This document shows, piece by piece, positions 51,413 to 59,935 of a stretch of 64,000 bases of DNA. The translations under genes and the position numbers were made by a program. The stretch's first letter is position 1. Each line of letters starts with the position of its first letter. Origin of the DNA: Dinoroseobacter sp039192165 (GTDB lineage: Bacteria; Pseudomonadota; Alphaproteobacteria; Rhodobacterales; Rhodobacteraceae); the NCBI GenBank assembly GCA_039192165.1, contig JBCCXD010000002.1, positions 434,001 through 498,000 on the forward strand, read 5' to 3'. Under the pieces are notes generated by a model. It did no database searches. It was given only the letters and a program-made list of their open reading frames with translations, and was not told the DNA's origin.

Positions 51413-52444
51413 ATGCAAATTCACCGCGACCTGGCGTCCGCTATCGGAAACACGCCGCTGATCCGCCTGAACAAGGCCAGTGAAGCGACCGGATGCGAGA
51501 TTTTGGGAAAGGCGGAATTTCTGAATCCCGGACAATCCGTGAAGGACCGCGCGGCGCTGTATATTATAAAGGATGCGATAGAGCGCGGGGATCTGCGTCC
51601 GGGCGGTACGATTGTCGAGGGCACCGCAGGCAACACCGGCATCGGACTTGCGCTTGTGGGGGCATCTCTGGGGTTTAAAACCGTGATCGTCATCCCTGAG
51701 ACTCAGTCGGAAGAAAAGAAGGACATGATCCGTCTTGCCGGCGCTGAACTGGTTCAGGTGCCGGCGGTCCCGTATAAAAATCCGAACAATTACGTGAAGT
51801 ATTCTGGCAGACTGGCAGAGAAACTTGCACAAACCGAACCAAATGGGGCGATCTGGGCCAATCAGTTCGACAACACCGCAAACCGACGCGCGCATGTGGA
51901 AACAACAGGGCCAGAGATCTGGGCGCAAACCGATGGCAAGGTGGATGGGTTCATCTGCGCCGTCGGGTCGGGCGGGACCATCGCCGGGGTTGCCGAAGCC
52001 TTGCAGCCAAGAGGCGTGAAAGTCGGTTTGGCTGATCCTCTGGGCTCTGGGGTCTTTGGTCTGCTGAACCCCGGGGTTGATAAGCTCGAGGGCAATTCGA
52101 TTAGCGAGGGGATCGGGCAGGGGCGGATCACAGCCAATCTTGAAGGCTTCACCCCTGACATGTCTTTCCAGATCCCGGACACTGAAGCGCTGCCCATCGT
52201 GTTTGATCTGTTGCAGGATGAAGGGCTGTGCCTGGGAGGCTCGTCCGGTATCAACATCGGGGGTGCGATCCACATGGCGCGTGCATTGGGGCCGGGCCAT
52301 ACGATCGTAACCATCCTGTGCGACTACGGAACGCGCTATCAGTCAAAGCTCTTCAACCCGGACTTTTTGCGCGCCAAGGACCTTCCGGTGCCTGCATGGC
52401 TTGACGGGGATGGGCGGGGTCTTCCGACGGTCTTCAAGGACTGA
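51413..52444 (+). CDS. cysK: Cysteine synthase A
   Basis: A 343-residue O-acetylserine sulfhydrylase. The pyridoxal phosphate lysine is in NPGQSVKDRAALYIIKDAI, with EGTAGNTGIGLALVGASLGF, the CAVGSGGTIAGVAEAL phosphate loop and the C-terminal LCLGGSSGINIGGAI. It uses O-acetylserine made by CysE and sulfide. It follows trgB by 68 bp, the R. sphaeroides trgAB-cysK order; alaX begins 3 bp after its stop. Confidence 0.96.
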   Translation: MQIHRDLASAIGNTPLIRLNKASEATGCEILGKAEFLNPGQSVKDRAALYIIKDAIERGDLRPGGTIVEGTAGNTGIGLALVGASLGFKTVIVIPETQSEEKKDMIRLAGAELVQVPAVPYKNPNNYVKYSGRLAEKLAQTEPNGAIWANQFDNTANRRAHVETTGPEIWAQTDGKVDGFICAVGSGGTIAGVAEALQPRGVKVGLADPLGSGVFGLLNPGVDKLEGNSISEGIGQGRITANLEGFTPDMSFQIPDTEALPIVFDLLQDEGLCLGGSSGINIGGAIHMARALGPGHTIVTILCDYGTRYQSKLFNPDFLRAKDLPVPAWLDGDGRGLPTVFKD

Positions 52445-52447
52445 CGT

Positions 52448-53167
52448 ATGACCGACCGTGTCTTTCAGACAGATCCCTACGCCAAGGAGTGTGACGCGCG
52501 GGTGGTGGAGATCACGCCCGAAGGCGGCATCGTCACCGACAAGACCGTATTCTACGCCACCGGTGGCGGGCAGCCCGGGGATGCGGGCACGTTGTTCTGG
52601 AGCGGCGGCAAGGTGGACCTCGCCACCGCAGTAAAAGTGCAGGACGGCAAGATTGCCCATGTCCCGGCCACGATCACCGCTCTTCCGCCCATAGGGGCCG
52701 AGGTTGAACTTACGTTGGACTGGGACCGGCGGCACCGGCACATGCGGGTTCATACCGCGTTGCATCTGCTCTCAGTTGTCATTCCTCTGCCCGTCACCGG
52801 AGGCGCTATTTCCGCTCAGAAAGGTCGTCTTGATTTTGATATGCCGGATGCGCCGGAAGACCGTGACGCGCTGGAGGCAGAACTGACCCGGCTGATCGAG
52901 GCGGATTACCCGGTCACCGAGCAATGGATCACTGAGGCCGAACTTGAAGCAAATCCCGGACTGGTCAAAACCATGTCCGTCAAGCCGCCCATGGGGGCCG
53001 GGCGGGTGCGCCTTGTGCGGATCGGCTCGCAGACAGAGCAAATCGATCTGCAGCCCTGCGGTGGCACGCATGTTGCGCGCACCGCCGAGATCGGACGTAT
53101 CGCACTGGGAAAGATCGAGAAAAAAGGGCGTCAGAACAGGCGCGTGAACCTTTTGCTGGACATCTAG
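52448..53167 (+). CDS. Alanyl-tRNA editing protein (AlaX type)
   Basis: A 239-residue AlaXM-like trans-editing protein. Zinc ligands are HMRVHTALHLL (H-x3-H) and QPCGGTHVARTAEIG (Cys and His), as in the AlaRS editing domain. The N-terminal TVFYATGGGQPGDAGTL is the glycine-rich subdomain that marks the M type. It hydrolyses Ser- or Gly-tRNA(Ala). It starts 3 bp after cysK, so the two are co-transcribed; a link between serine/cysteine metabolism and mischarging is plausible. A tRNA-Ser gene follows 67 bp later. Confidence 0.92.
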   Translation: MTDRVFQTDPYAKECDARVVEITPEGGIVTDKTVFYATGGGQPGDAGTLFWSGGKVDLATAVKVQDGKIAHVPATITALPPIGAEVELTLDWDRRHRHMRVHTALHLLSVVIPLPVTGGAISAQKGRLDFDMPDAPEDRDALEAELTRLIEADYPVTEQWITEAELEANPGLVKTMSVKPPMGAGRVRLVRIGSQTEQIDLQPCGGTHVARTAEIGRIALGKIEKKGRQNRRVNLLLDI

Positions 53168-53234
53168 GTTTTCTGCCCGTCTTTGGCGCTTCGGCTCTTG
53201 CACCTTTCCGGTTGCTTGGGATAGACCCATCGGC

Positions 53235-53324
53235 GGACAGGTGGCCGAGTGGTCGAAGGCGCGCGCCTGGAAAGTGCGTAGGCGGGAAACCGTCTCGAGG
53301 GTTCGAATCCCTTCCTGTCCGCCA
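53235..53324 (+). tRNA. tRNA-Ser (anticodon GGA)
   Basis: A 90-base class II tRNA. The acceptor GGACAGG pairs with CCTGTCC, followed by discriminator G and encoded CCA. The anticodon loop CTGGAAA gives GGA. A long variable arm (GTAGGCGGGAAACCGTCTC) and the T arm GGGTTCGAATCCC are present. It marks the border between housekeeping genes and the accessory region on its 3' side. Confidence 0.97.
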
Positions 53325-53412
53325 CTAACATCAATAAAATAAGGGCTGAGACGCCCATCTGGCAGCCCGACCCATACCTTGGCCGATATTTGGGGTGCTA
53401 TAACGTGTGTGG

Positions 53413-53718
53413 TTATGCCAAAGTAGCAATCGGCTCCAGTTCGTCAGCAGCTGTGTGATCTGCCATCTCCAGATCGTAATGCTGCTGCAGGTTAAGCCAG
53501 AACTCAGGAGTCGTTTTGAGCACACGTCCCAACCGGATTGCCACGTCGGGCGTGATCCGCTGGTTACTGCTAATGATCCGGTGAATCGTGTTTTCCGGTT
53601 TGCCGATGGCGAGGGACAGACGGCGTGCGGTCATATCAAGAGGAACCAGATATTCCTGCTCGATAATCTCGCCCGGGGAAACCGGATCAATCATGGTAGT
53701 CTGTGATTTCGACATCAT
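53413..53718 (-). CDS. higA: HigA-type antitoxin (XRE helix-turn-helix)
   Basis: A 101-residue antitoxin of the HigA family. SPGEIIEQEYLVPLDMTARR opens the HTH, LSLAIGKPENTIHRIISSNQ is the recognition region, and AIRLGRVLKTTPEFWLNLQQ is the family signature. It overlaps the toxin gene end by 32 bp and probably neutralises it and represses the pair. Several in-frame ATGs exist (53730-53715); 53718 is preferred because GGAG lies six bases upstream. Confidence 0.88.
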   Translation of the reverse strand: MMSKSQTTMIDPVSPGEIIEQEYLVPLDMTARRLSLAIGKPENTIHRIISSNQRITPDVAIRLGRVLKTTPEFWLNLQQHYDLEMADHTAADELEPIATLA

Positions 53719-53971
53719 ATGCATCTCCATCGTTCCATCTGAAGCAGACCCGGAACTGATCGTTGATCCAGATCGCATGTTGCCCCGCTCTGTCTTTTGT
53801 AAGCGGGTGTAGTTTGTTCCCTGGTGGCGACTTCAAGTCCTCAAGTCGTGCAGCTGCGTGAACCATTTTGAGTTTCCGTAAGGCTACTCTCTCAATGTTG
53901 ACAAACTGTCTGACACGCTCTCTTGCGAACAGAGCCGCCGTGTGTTTGCACGCAAAACTCTTAATCGCCAT
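53687..53971 (-). CDS. higB: RelE/HigB-type toxin
   Basis: A 94-residue HigB-like toxin (MAIKSFACKHTAALFARERV, ALRKLKMVHAAARLEDLKSP, PPGNKLHPLTKDRAGQHAIW, INDQFRVCFRWNDGDAYDVE). It belongs to the RelE-fold mRNA interferases that cut translated mRNA on the ribosome. Toxin-before-antitoxin order is the hallmark of higBA. Start at MAIKSF following AGGA; two palindromes and a TTGACA lie upstream. Confidence 0.9.
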   Translation of the reverse strand: MAIKSFACKHTAALFARERVRQFVNIERVALRKLKMVHAAARLEDLKSPPGNKLHPLTKDRAGQHAIWINDQFRVCFRWNDGDAYDVEITDYHD

Positions 53972-53985
53972 AACGGTACATTCCT

Positions 53986-54025
53986 GTATTACGTAATACG
54001 TACTTTGTAATACATTTTGTGTCAA
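53986..54025 (-). promoter_or_regulatory. higBA promoter with tandem palindromic operators
   Basis: A perfect 14-bp palindrome GTATTACGTAATAC (53986-53999) is followed without gap by an imperfect copy GTACTTTGTAATAC (54000-54013). On the minus strand TTGACA (54025-54020) is a consensus -35; 17 bases later the -10 (TACGTA) lies where the two operators meet. The layout fits autorepression by HigA binding both sites. Confidence 0.7.
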
Positions 54026-54834
54026 GTTCTCTCATTAGGTTGCTGCTCCGTGTTCAACACAGCCGCGTGCGTTGATCCAGACTGTCAGCGTCGCAACGCA
54101 AACCGAGCTTTAGAGACACCAGGGTTCACTGCTGCTCACACCAGCAATATCGAATGCATAGCCCAACGCTTGATTGTCGGTCGCGCAGTCGTCTTTGCTG
54201 TGTTGTCCGTTGCGGTGCATTGCTTTCCATATCATTTGCAAACCTCGGCTTACTCGTCACCAAGCAGATCGGCATGGAATGCAAACTCGAACAAACGACC
54301 GCAGTCGGCGCTGTCTGGTTATGCGGCAAGGTCTGCTCATAAACGGTCAACAGATGTAGCGATCCGAGCAGGGCCAGGTTTCCGAAAAGAGGTATGAAAG
54401 TTCAGATGCGGGGAATTGGGATGTCTCCTTGTTACTTGAGACAGTTTCGAAGAATTGCTGAAAAACCTCCCCGGACATCCGATCACGTTTAGCAGTTTCC
54501 TGCGAAAGGACGCAGTCATAGACTCGTTTCACTCTGACCGCATCTTAAGGCTCGCTCTTTTTCAACGCGCTTATCGTCTGTACAGACCAAAACGACCAAG
54601 GTCGGTTTGACCAGAGATCCAAGAACGTTCGGCCGTCTGACCAGAAGGCGCTTTAGGTTACGCGTATAGTCCTTGGAAACGGCTTCGCGCACCGAGGTCC
54701 GTTCGGTTCTATAGGTTTGGGCGGATGACCTATGAAACTTTAGCTGGAAATCGGTCCAACACTGCCCCGCGGATCCCCGCTGGCAAGAAAAGCGCCTGCA
54801 TCATTGAAAAGGGAAATCTGCTCGATGCGGTCGG
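54026..54834. other. Gene-poor stretch between higBA and the TRAP transporter
   Basis: About 0.8 kb without a convincing gene. Open frames on both strands are short, lack ribosome sites and show no recognisable protein. Composition is more AT-rich than the neighbours. An imperfect dyad AAACGACC / GGTCGGTTT occurs near 54585-54610. It may be decayed mobile DNA from the assembly of the accessory region, but I recognise no transposase fragment or terminal repeats. Confidence 0.5.
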
Positions 54835-56139
54835 TCAACCGAACATCGAGTTCGGGATGACGAGAGCGATTCCTGGGATCAAGATGACCAGCACAAGTGT
54901 CACAAGCATCGCGAGCAAAAAGGGAAAGACGCCGGCAAAAATCGTTGCAAGCGGGACGTTCCCAGCCACACTGCGGACCACAAACACATTCAAGCCAACG
55001 GGCGGCGTGATCATTCCCATTTCGATGACAATAACAGCGACAACGCCGAACCAGATCGGATCGAAACCAAGGCCAAGTATCACCGGGAAATATATCGGTA
55101 TGGTCACAACCAACATGGCCAGCCCATCAAGGAACATGCCCAGCACGACGTAGCTCAGCAAAATCAGCGCAAGCGTGCCATAAGCCCCCAATCCGAAGCT
55201 GGTCAGCATTTCGCCCAATGCCAGTGGGATATCGGTGATGGCAAGAAATGGGTTCAGTACGTTGGCGCCGATCACGATCATGTAGAGCATGGCCGAAGTG
55301 CGCACCGTATCCTGGACCGCCTTGACAAATCCCTGCCGCGAAATCCTGCCAGAGACCACGGCCAGCAGTATCACAAGACCGGCACCGATGCCCGAGGCTT
55401 CGACCGGTGTGAAGACGCCCAGATAGATCCCGCCGATGGAGATCACAATAACGCCCAGCAAAGGCGCAGCCCGCCCAAAGGATCGGATGCGCTCGACCAA
55501 CGGGACAGTTTTCCCCGGCGGGCCTGCCTGCGGATTGCGCAAGGTGACCAGCCAGATGGCGAGAATGAACAGGCTCGACATCAGCAAACCTGGCAGAATG
55601 CCCGCCATAAACAGGCGACCGATAGATTCCTCTGTTAGAATTGCGTAGATCACGAACCCTGTGGAGGGCGGGATCAGAAAGCCCAGTGTACCGCCTGCGG
55701 CGATCGAGCCGGTTGCCAGTCCGGGTGCATAGCCAAAGCGTTTCATTTCAGGCAAGGCCACCCGCCCGATGGTGACCGCTGTCGCCACGGACGAGCCGGA
55801 GACTGCCGAAAACGCCGCGCAGCCGATTACCGACGCCGAGGCGAGCCCGCCTCGGAAGCGTCCGACCCAGGCATGCGCGGCATCATAGAGCGCGCGGCTG
55901 AAGCCGGCCTCGGACGAAATGTTGCCCAGCAGGACAAACATCGGCACCACGATCAAGTTGTAGTTCGAAACCGACGAATAGGCCTCGGTGAACATGATCG
56001 CCGTAGCCCGGCGCAATCCGTCCAGCGCCCAGATGCCGAAAAAACCCGTCAGCAACATGGCAAAGGCAACCGGCGTGCGCAGGATCATCAGGACAAACAG
56101 CGCCGCGATACCGCAAATCCCGATTATCAGGTCAGTCAT
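54835..56139 (-). CDS. TRAP transporter large permease (DctM type)
   Basis: A 434-residue membrane protein with about 12 helices (LIIGICGIAALFVLMILRTP at the start, AAGGTLGFLIPPSTGFVIYA, GMFLDGLAMLVVTIPIYFPV, GMITPPVGLNVFVVRSVAG). It is the sodium-coupled transport subunit of a TRAP transporter. Start at MTDLIIGICG, overlapping the small permease by 8 bp. Last gene of the dctP-dctQ-dctM set; no terminator is obvious after it. Confidence 0.95.
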   Translation of the reverse strand: MTDLIIGICGIAALFVLMILRTPVAFAMLLTGFFGIWALDGLRRATAIMFTEAYSSVSNYNLIVVPMFVLLGNISSEAGFSRALYDAAHAWVGRFRGGLASASVIGCAAFSAVSGSSVATAVTIGRVALPEMKRFGYAPGLATGSIAAGGTLGFLIPPSTGFVIYAILTEESIGRLFMAGILPGLLMSSLFILAIWLVTLRNPQAGPPGKTVPLVERIRSFGRAAPLLGVIVISIGGIYLGVFTPVEASGIGAGLVILLAVVSGRISRQGFVKAVQDTVRTSAMLYMIVIGANVLNPFLAITDIPLALGEMLTSFGLGAYGTLALILLSYVVLGMFLDGLAMLVVTIPIYFPVILGLGFDPIWFGVVAVIVIEMGMITPPVGLNVFVVRSVAGNVPLATIFAGVFPFLLAMLVTLVLVILIPGIALVIPNSMFG

Positions 56140-56641
56140 CAGCGCTTTTCCATCCGACAACCAGGGCGAAGGCTTCCAATGCATAGACCAGCGCACACAG
56201 CGCCATGCCGACGAATACCGCTCCGTAAAACGGCCAGATTGGCAGTTCCAGCATGTTGGTGACATCCCCGAACTCGATCGCCTCTGCCGCTTTCTTCCAG
56301 GCCTGTCGGCACAGAAAGTAAAGAGCCACGACCGCAAGAACCCGGAACAGCAGGTCGCTCAGGAACCGCCCGGCCCGGCCCAGTATGCCGTCGAAAAGAT
56401 CGACGCGGATATGACCGCCCGAACTGGTGCAATGCGGAAGTGCCAGCATAGCCAGAGCGACGGCGGTCATTTGCACGATCTCGTTCACGCCAAGCAGCGG
56501 GCTGCCAAAGGCGTATCGCATGACCACGCCCAAAACCACCACGACCACCATGGTGATCAGACAGAGGCCGGCGCCAGCTGCCAAAAGAACAGGCACCTGG
56601 CCGATGCGACCCGACCAGGAAGGTTCCTTGAGCAGTGCCAA
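56132..56641 (-). CDS. TRAP transporter small permease (DctQ type)
   Basis: A 169-residue four-helix protein (LAAGAGLCLITMVVVVVLGV, GSPLLGVNEIVQMTAVALAM, GHIRVDLFDGILGRAGRFLS). It links the binding protein to the large permease. A TTG start 5 bp after the dctP stop is chosen, because no ATG or GTG lies between that stop and the first helix; a longer frame would overlap dctP deeply. It overlaps dctM by 8 bp. Confidence 0.88.
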   Translation of the reverse strand: MALLKEPSWSGRIGQVPVLLAAGAGLCLITMVVVVVLGVVMRYAFGSPLLGVNEIVQMTAVALAMLALPHCTSSGGHIRVDLFDGILGRAGRFLSDLLFRVLAVVALYFLCRQAWKKAAEAIEFGDVTNMLELPIWPFYGAVFVGMALCALVYALEAFALVVGWKSADD

Positions 56642-56645
56642 GCTG

Positions 56646-57629
56646 TTACCCGCCCTGAAGCGCGCTGATGTAGGCTTGGGCTGCGATGCCCTCTGCCTCC
56701 GCCTCGGCGACGATCTCCTCGACCACGGCAGCCGAGGCTGCGTTGAAACGCGCGGCTTCCTCGGGCGACAAGGTGATAACCTCTTTGCCCTCACTCGCGG
56801 CAAATCCCGTCAGGGCTTTGTCCGCAATGCTCATCCATGCCGCGTTGCCGTTCAGCGAGGCTTGTCGCCCGGCCGCCAGAACTGCCTCCTGCTGCTCATC
56901 GGACAGCTCAGAGAACACATCGCGGTTCATGATCAGGAAGAACAGCGAGATTGTCGTGTCCATCCCCATGGTCACATGGTTCGTAACCTCAGCCAGCCGA
57001 AACGCGCCCAGAGTAGTTGCGTCGGTCATTGCGCCGTCGATAACGCCGGTCTGCATCGCGTTGTAGATCCCGGGGGCCGGCATCGACACCGGGTTTGCTC
57101 CCCAGGCTTGAACGACAAGCCCGGCATTGCGTGACGGCACCCGAATGTTCAGCCCCTTCAGGTCGTCCATGCTCTTGATCGGCTTGTCCCCCATCAAAAG
57201 CAGGTTGGGTGCATTGTTCCACAGCCCGACGAGGACCACGCGGCGATATTCGTCCGACAGCAGGTCCTTATTCTCGACAATGGCGGCAGTGCCGGTATCG
57301 GCTGCAATTACCCCTGGCAGCTCAGCCAGAAGGGTTGTCGGAAAGTTCGACGCAGTATAGCCGGGCAGACCGAAGGCCAGATCTGCAACGCCATCAACAA
57401 CCCTGTTATATTGTTCCTTCGGGCCGGGCCCGAGTTCACCGCCCATGTAGGCACGCAGGGTCACTTCTCCGCCCGTGGCGTCGGAGATCGCATCGTTCAA
57501 CGGTCCATAGACCGAGTCCAAAACAAAGTGTTGCGGCGGCTGGAAGTCCGCAAGGGACAGTTCCTCAGCATCTGCCCCTGTGGCCAACAGGCCAAAGGCG
57601 GCGGCAGCCAGTGTTATTGTCAGGCGCAT
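56646..57629 (-). CDS. TRAP transporter substrate-binding protein (DctP type)
   Basis: A 327-residue periplasmic binding protein with signal peptide MRLTITLAAAAFGLLATGADA. Conserved LGPGPKEQYNRVVDGVADLA, LRIPSRNAGL-type region (DLKGLNIRVPSRNAGLVVQA) and PAPGIYNAMQTGVIDGAMTD are present; the Arg in RVPSRNAG would bind a carboxylate. The neighbours suggest an aromatic acid as substrate. GAGGAGGAG lies just upstream of the ATG, and a conserved 30-bp element 81 bp upstream. Confidence 0.94.
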   Translation of the reverse strand: MRLTITLAAAAFGLLATGADAEELSLADFQPPQHFVLDSVYGPLNDAISDATGGEVTLRAYMGGELGPGPKEQYNRVVDGVADLAFGLPGYTASNFPTTLLAELPGVIAADTGTAAIVENKDLLSDEYRRVVLVGLWNNAPNLLLMGDKPIKSMDDLKGLNIRVPSRNAGLVVQAWGANPVSMPAPGIYNAMQTGVIDGAMTDATTLGAFRLAEVTNHVTMGMDTTISLFFLIMNRDVFSELSDEQQEAVLAAGRQASLNGNAAWMSIADKALTGFAASEGKEVITLSPEEAARFNAASAAVVEEIVAEAEAEGIAAQAYISALQGG

Positions 57630-57709
57630 GAAATCTCCTCCTCATCGGCTCGCGCACATCATTTGCAAGAAATGACTGTCGGTGATTGTCCCTGATTATT
57701 GCTGGCCAG

Positions 57710-57739
57710 ACCAATTCGAAGCATTCGAACCTGGATAAG
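57710..57739 (-). promoter_or_regulatory. Shared 30-bp element, copy 1 (upstream of TRAP genes)
   Basis: Read on the plus strand: ACCAATTCGAAG, ten variable bases, TGGATAAG. It is 81 bp upstream of dctP. All 20 fixed bases are identical, with the same spacing, in copy 2 upstream of the hydroxylase gene. Candidate binding site of the cluster's LysR regulator. Confidence 0.65.
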
Positions 57740-57868
57740 CTGGCGCTAATCGTATTCTAAAACGTGGGATCCTAATTATGGCTGTTTCACCAGACTTCCT
57801 TTGCGGAGAAGGTGCAATTTGGCGCGTTTCTCCCTTAAGCGAATGCTACGCAGTGGTGCGGCTGCGCG

Positions 57869-59779
57869 TTAGGCCTGTCGCAGGAACCCGGCAAAGAACT
57901 CTGCCAGTTCATCGAATGCGTCCAGTGGTAGAATGTTGGCCACATGCTGATCCGGGCGTACGACAACGATGCAGCCCTGGCTTCGGTCGATGCCACGCGT
58001 TTCGAAAATATCTTCGCCGTGTTTCACATCGGCGCAGAATACTTTTTCGTAGTCGCAAAGCCCAAAGCGTCCCTTATGCGGTCGCAGCATGGAGGGCATT
58101 TCCGCGTATTCAAGGTCGCGAAACCCCTGCTGAAACACTGCTCTGAAGTCGATCAGCGCGTCGACGTCCTCAGTTTCACGAGTATGACGCCGGACCGGCG
58201 AGTTTGAAGCGTTTTCAAGGAAGTCGCACAGGTCATTGATGGCGCCGCCCTCGTGGCCAGTGTCGTCAGCCCCCGCAAACGCAATAACCCGCCAGCGCGC
58301 GTCCGCTTCAACGATATGCCCCAGATGCATCGGCTTGGCGTCGGCAAGACGGATCACGGGCGCAGAATGAAATCGCATGCCGATATCAAAACCGCTTGCC
58401 AACGCCTGGTGGGTGGCTTCGCCTGTCAAAGCGGACGGTTTGTATTGGATCGTCAGACCTGAGGTGTACCGCAGGTTCTTTTTGAACTCGCGGGCAAACC
58501 GCGGAAGCTCTTCAACTGCGTCATCATTAAACCTGGTGCCGACGATGCGCGACCATTCATGATCGAAATCCACCAACCCTTTGGCCGCAGCCCAACGCTC
58601 GCCGCTATAGCTGTGTAAAAGGGAGGGGTCGGCCCGCCCGGTTAGCACAGAAATCAGCTTCCAGCCCAGGTTGAATGTGTCGCCCATTGAGACGTTCATA
58701 CCCTGGCCGGCCTTCGGGCTGTGAGTATGGCACGCATCCCCCGCCAACATGACACACGGATTGCGCGTAGACACTTCATCCTCTGGGACGTCGTCGAATT
58801 TGTCGGTCAGTCGATGCCCAATCTCGTAGATCGACCACCAGACAACGTCCTTCACATCGAAATGGTAGGGCGCAAAGATCTGTTGGGCTTTGGCGATAAT
58901 ATCCTCAATGCTCAGCCCGCGATCCGCGGCGCGCTCCTCTTCGCCCAGGCGTTCGAGTTCTACGTAGTGCCGCACCAGGTAGCCGCCTTCCCGGGGCAGG
59001 ATCAGCATGGTTCCCCCGTTTCCGGACTGGATCAGCGCCTTCATCCGGTAGTCTGGAAACTCAGTCACGGCCAGAACATCCATAACCCCCCAGGCCTGAT
59101 GCGCCGCGTCGCCGTGAAGCTTGCCGCCAATTGCGCGGCGCACGCTGGACCGAGCGCCGTCGCATCCCACGACGTAGCGCGCCCGAACCGTTGCGCGCTG
59201 CCCGGCATGATCGGGATCCGTCCGTTCTAGCGTAACCGTTGCCGGGTAGTCTTGCGCCTCGGTATCCAGAGCCACATCGACGACTTTGAACCCATAGTCA
59301 GGCTCCAGCCGCGATGGGGCATTTCGCATTATGTCCAGAAACAGTTCATGCACCCGCGCTTGGTTTATAAGGACATGGGGCATTTCGCTCATCCCGTCCT
59401 CGACATCCTGCACGCGTCCTGCACGGTGAATATGGCTCGGGTTTTCGGGAAGGGGGGTCCAGAATGTGGTCTCGTTGATCCAGACGGATTCCTGCTTAAC
59501 CTTTTCTGCAAAGCCGAAGGCCTGAAACATCTCCATTGACCGAACACTGATGCCATCGGCCTGGCCTTTTTCCATAGGCGCCAGTTTTGGCTCAACAATC
59601 ATTGTACGGATCCCGGACACCCCGGCCAATTGCGCGGCAAGGCAAAGGCCTGCTGGTCCACACCCCGCAATCAGAACATCCACCGTTTCCGGAATGGCGC
59701 CTCCTGGCTCCCGCCAAGTTTGCGCAGACCGATGTACATTCGGGTCACCCGGCGTAAATCCATTGAGATGATATTGCAT
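57869..59779 (-). CDS. FAD-dependent aromatic hydroxylase (phenol hydroxylase / 3-hydroxybenzoate 4-monooxygenase family)
   Basis: A 636-residue flavoprotein monooxygenase. FAD-binding motifs: VLIAGCGPAGLCLAAQLAG (GCGPAG 39-44), GCDGARSSVRRAIGG, and LAGDACHTHSPKAGQGMNVS. Residues about 450-636 form the thioredoxin-like C-terminal domain of this family. The length fits 3-hydroxybenzoate 4-monooxygenase (MobA-like), which gives protocatechuate, but phenol or another hydroxyaromatic is equally possible. It starts after GGAGAGG, and a 30-bp shared element lies 110 bp upstream. Confidence 0.88.
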   Translation of the reverse strand: MQYHLNGFTPGDPNVHRSAQTWREPGGAIPETVDVLIAGCGPAGLCLAAQLAGVSGIRTMIVEPKLAPMEKGQADGISVRSMEMFQAFGFAEKVKQESVWINETTFWTPLPENPSHIHRAGRVQDVEDGMSEMPHVLINQARVHELFLDIMRNAPSRLEPDYGFKVVDVALDTEAQDYPATVTLERTDPDHAGQRATVRARYVVGCDGARSSVRRAIGGKLHGDAAHQAWGVMDVLAVTEFPDYRMKALIQSGNGGTMLILPREGGYLVRHYVELERLGEEERAADRGLSIEDIIAKAQQIFAPYHFDVKDVVWWSIYEIGHRLTDKFDDVPEDEVSTRNPCVMLAGDACHTHSPKAGQGMNVSMGDTFNLGWKLISVLTGRADPSLLHSYSGERWAAAKGLVDFDHEWSRIVGTRFNDDAVEELPRFAREFKKNLRYTSGLTIQYKPSALTGEATHQALASGFDIGMRFHSAPVIRLADAKPMHLGHIVEADARWRVIAFAGADDTGHEGGAINDLCDFLENASNSPVRRHTRETEDVDALIDFRAVFQQGFRDLEYAEMPSMLRPHKGRFGLCDYEKVFCADVKHGEDIFETRGIDRSQGCIVVVRPDQHVANILPLDAFDELAEFFAGFLRQA

Positions 59780-59888
59780 GGTCCTCTCCAGAATGCGGCC
59801 TGATGCGCCACCGTTTTGGGGGTCACGAAGATCGCGAGGCCAATGGCACGAAAGCTTTGAACTCTTCTGCTCATTTGCGGCTGACAAC

Positions 59889-59918
59889 ACCAATTCGAAG
59901 GCATCAGCAATGGATAAG
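59889..59918 (-). promoter_or_regulatory. Shared 30-bp element, copy 2 (upstream of hydroxylase)
   Basis: ACCAATTCGAAG, ten variable bases, TGGATAAG on the plus strand, 110 bp upstream of the hydroxylase and 17 bp after the LysR stop. Same orientation relative to its gene as copy 1. Confidence 0.65.
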
Positions 59919-59935
59919 TAAAAGCTATAGAACTT

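Noticed and set aside
54017..54397. 126-residue plus-strand open frame next to higBA
   Set aside because: Starts within the higBA promoter, has no ribosome site and no recognisable domain; treated as non-coding.
54725..55153. 142-residue plus-strand open frame at the end of the TRAP genes
   Set aside because: Mostly antisense to dctM; Thr/Ile/Pro-rich sequence is the mirror of its membrane helices.
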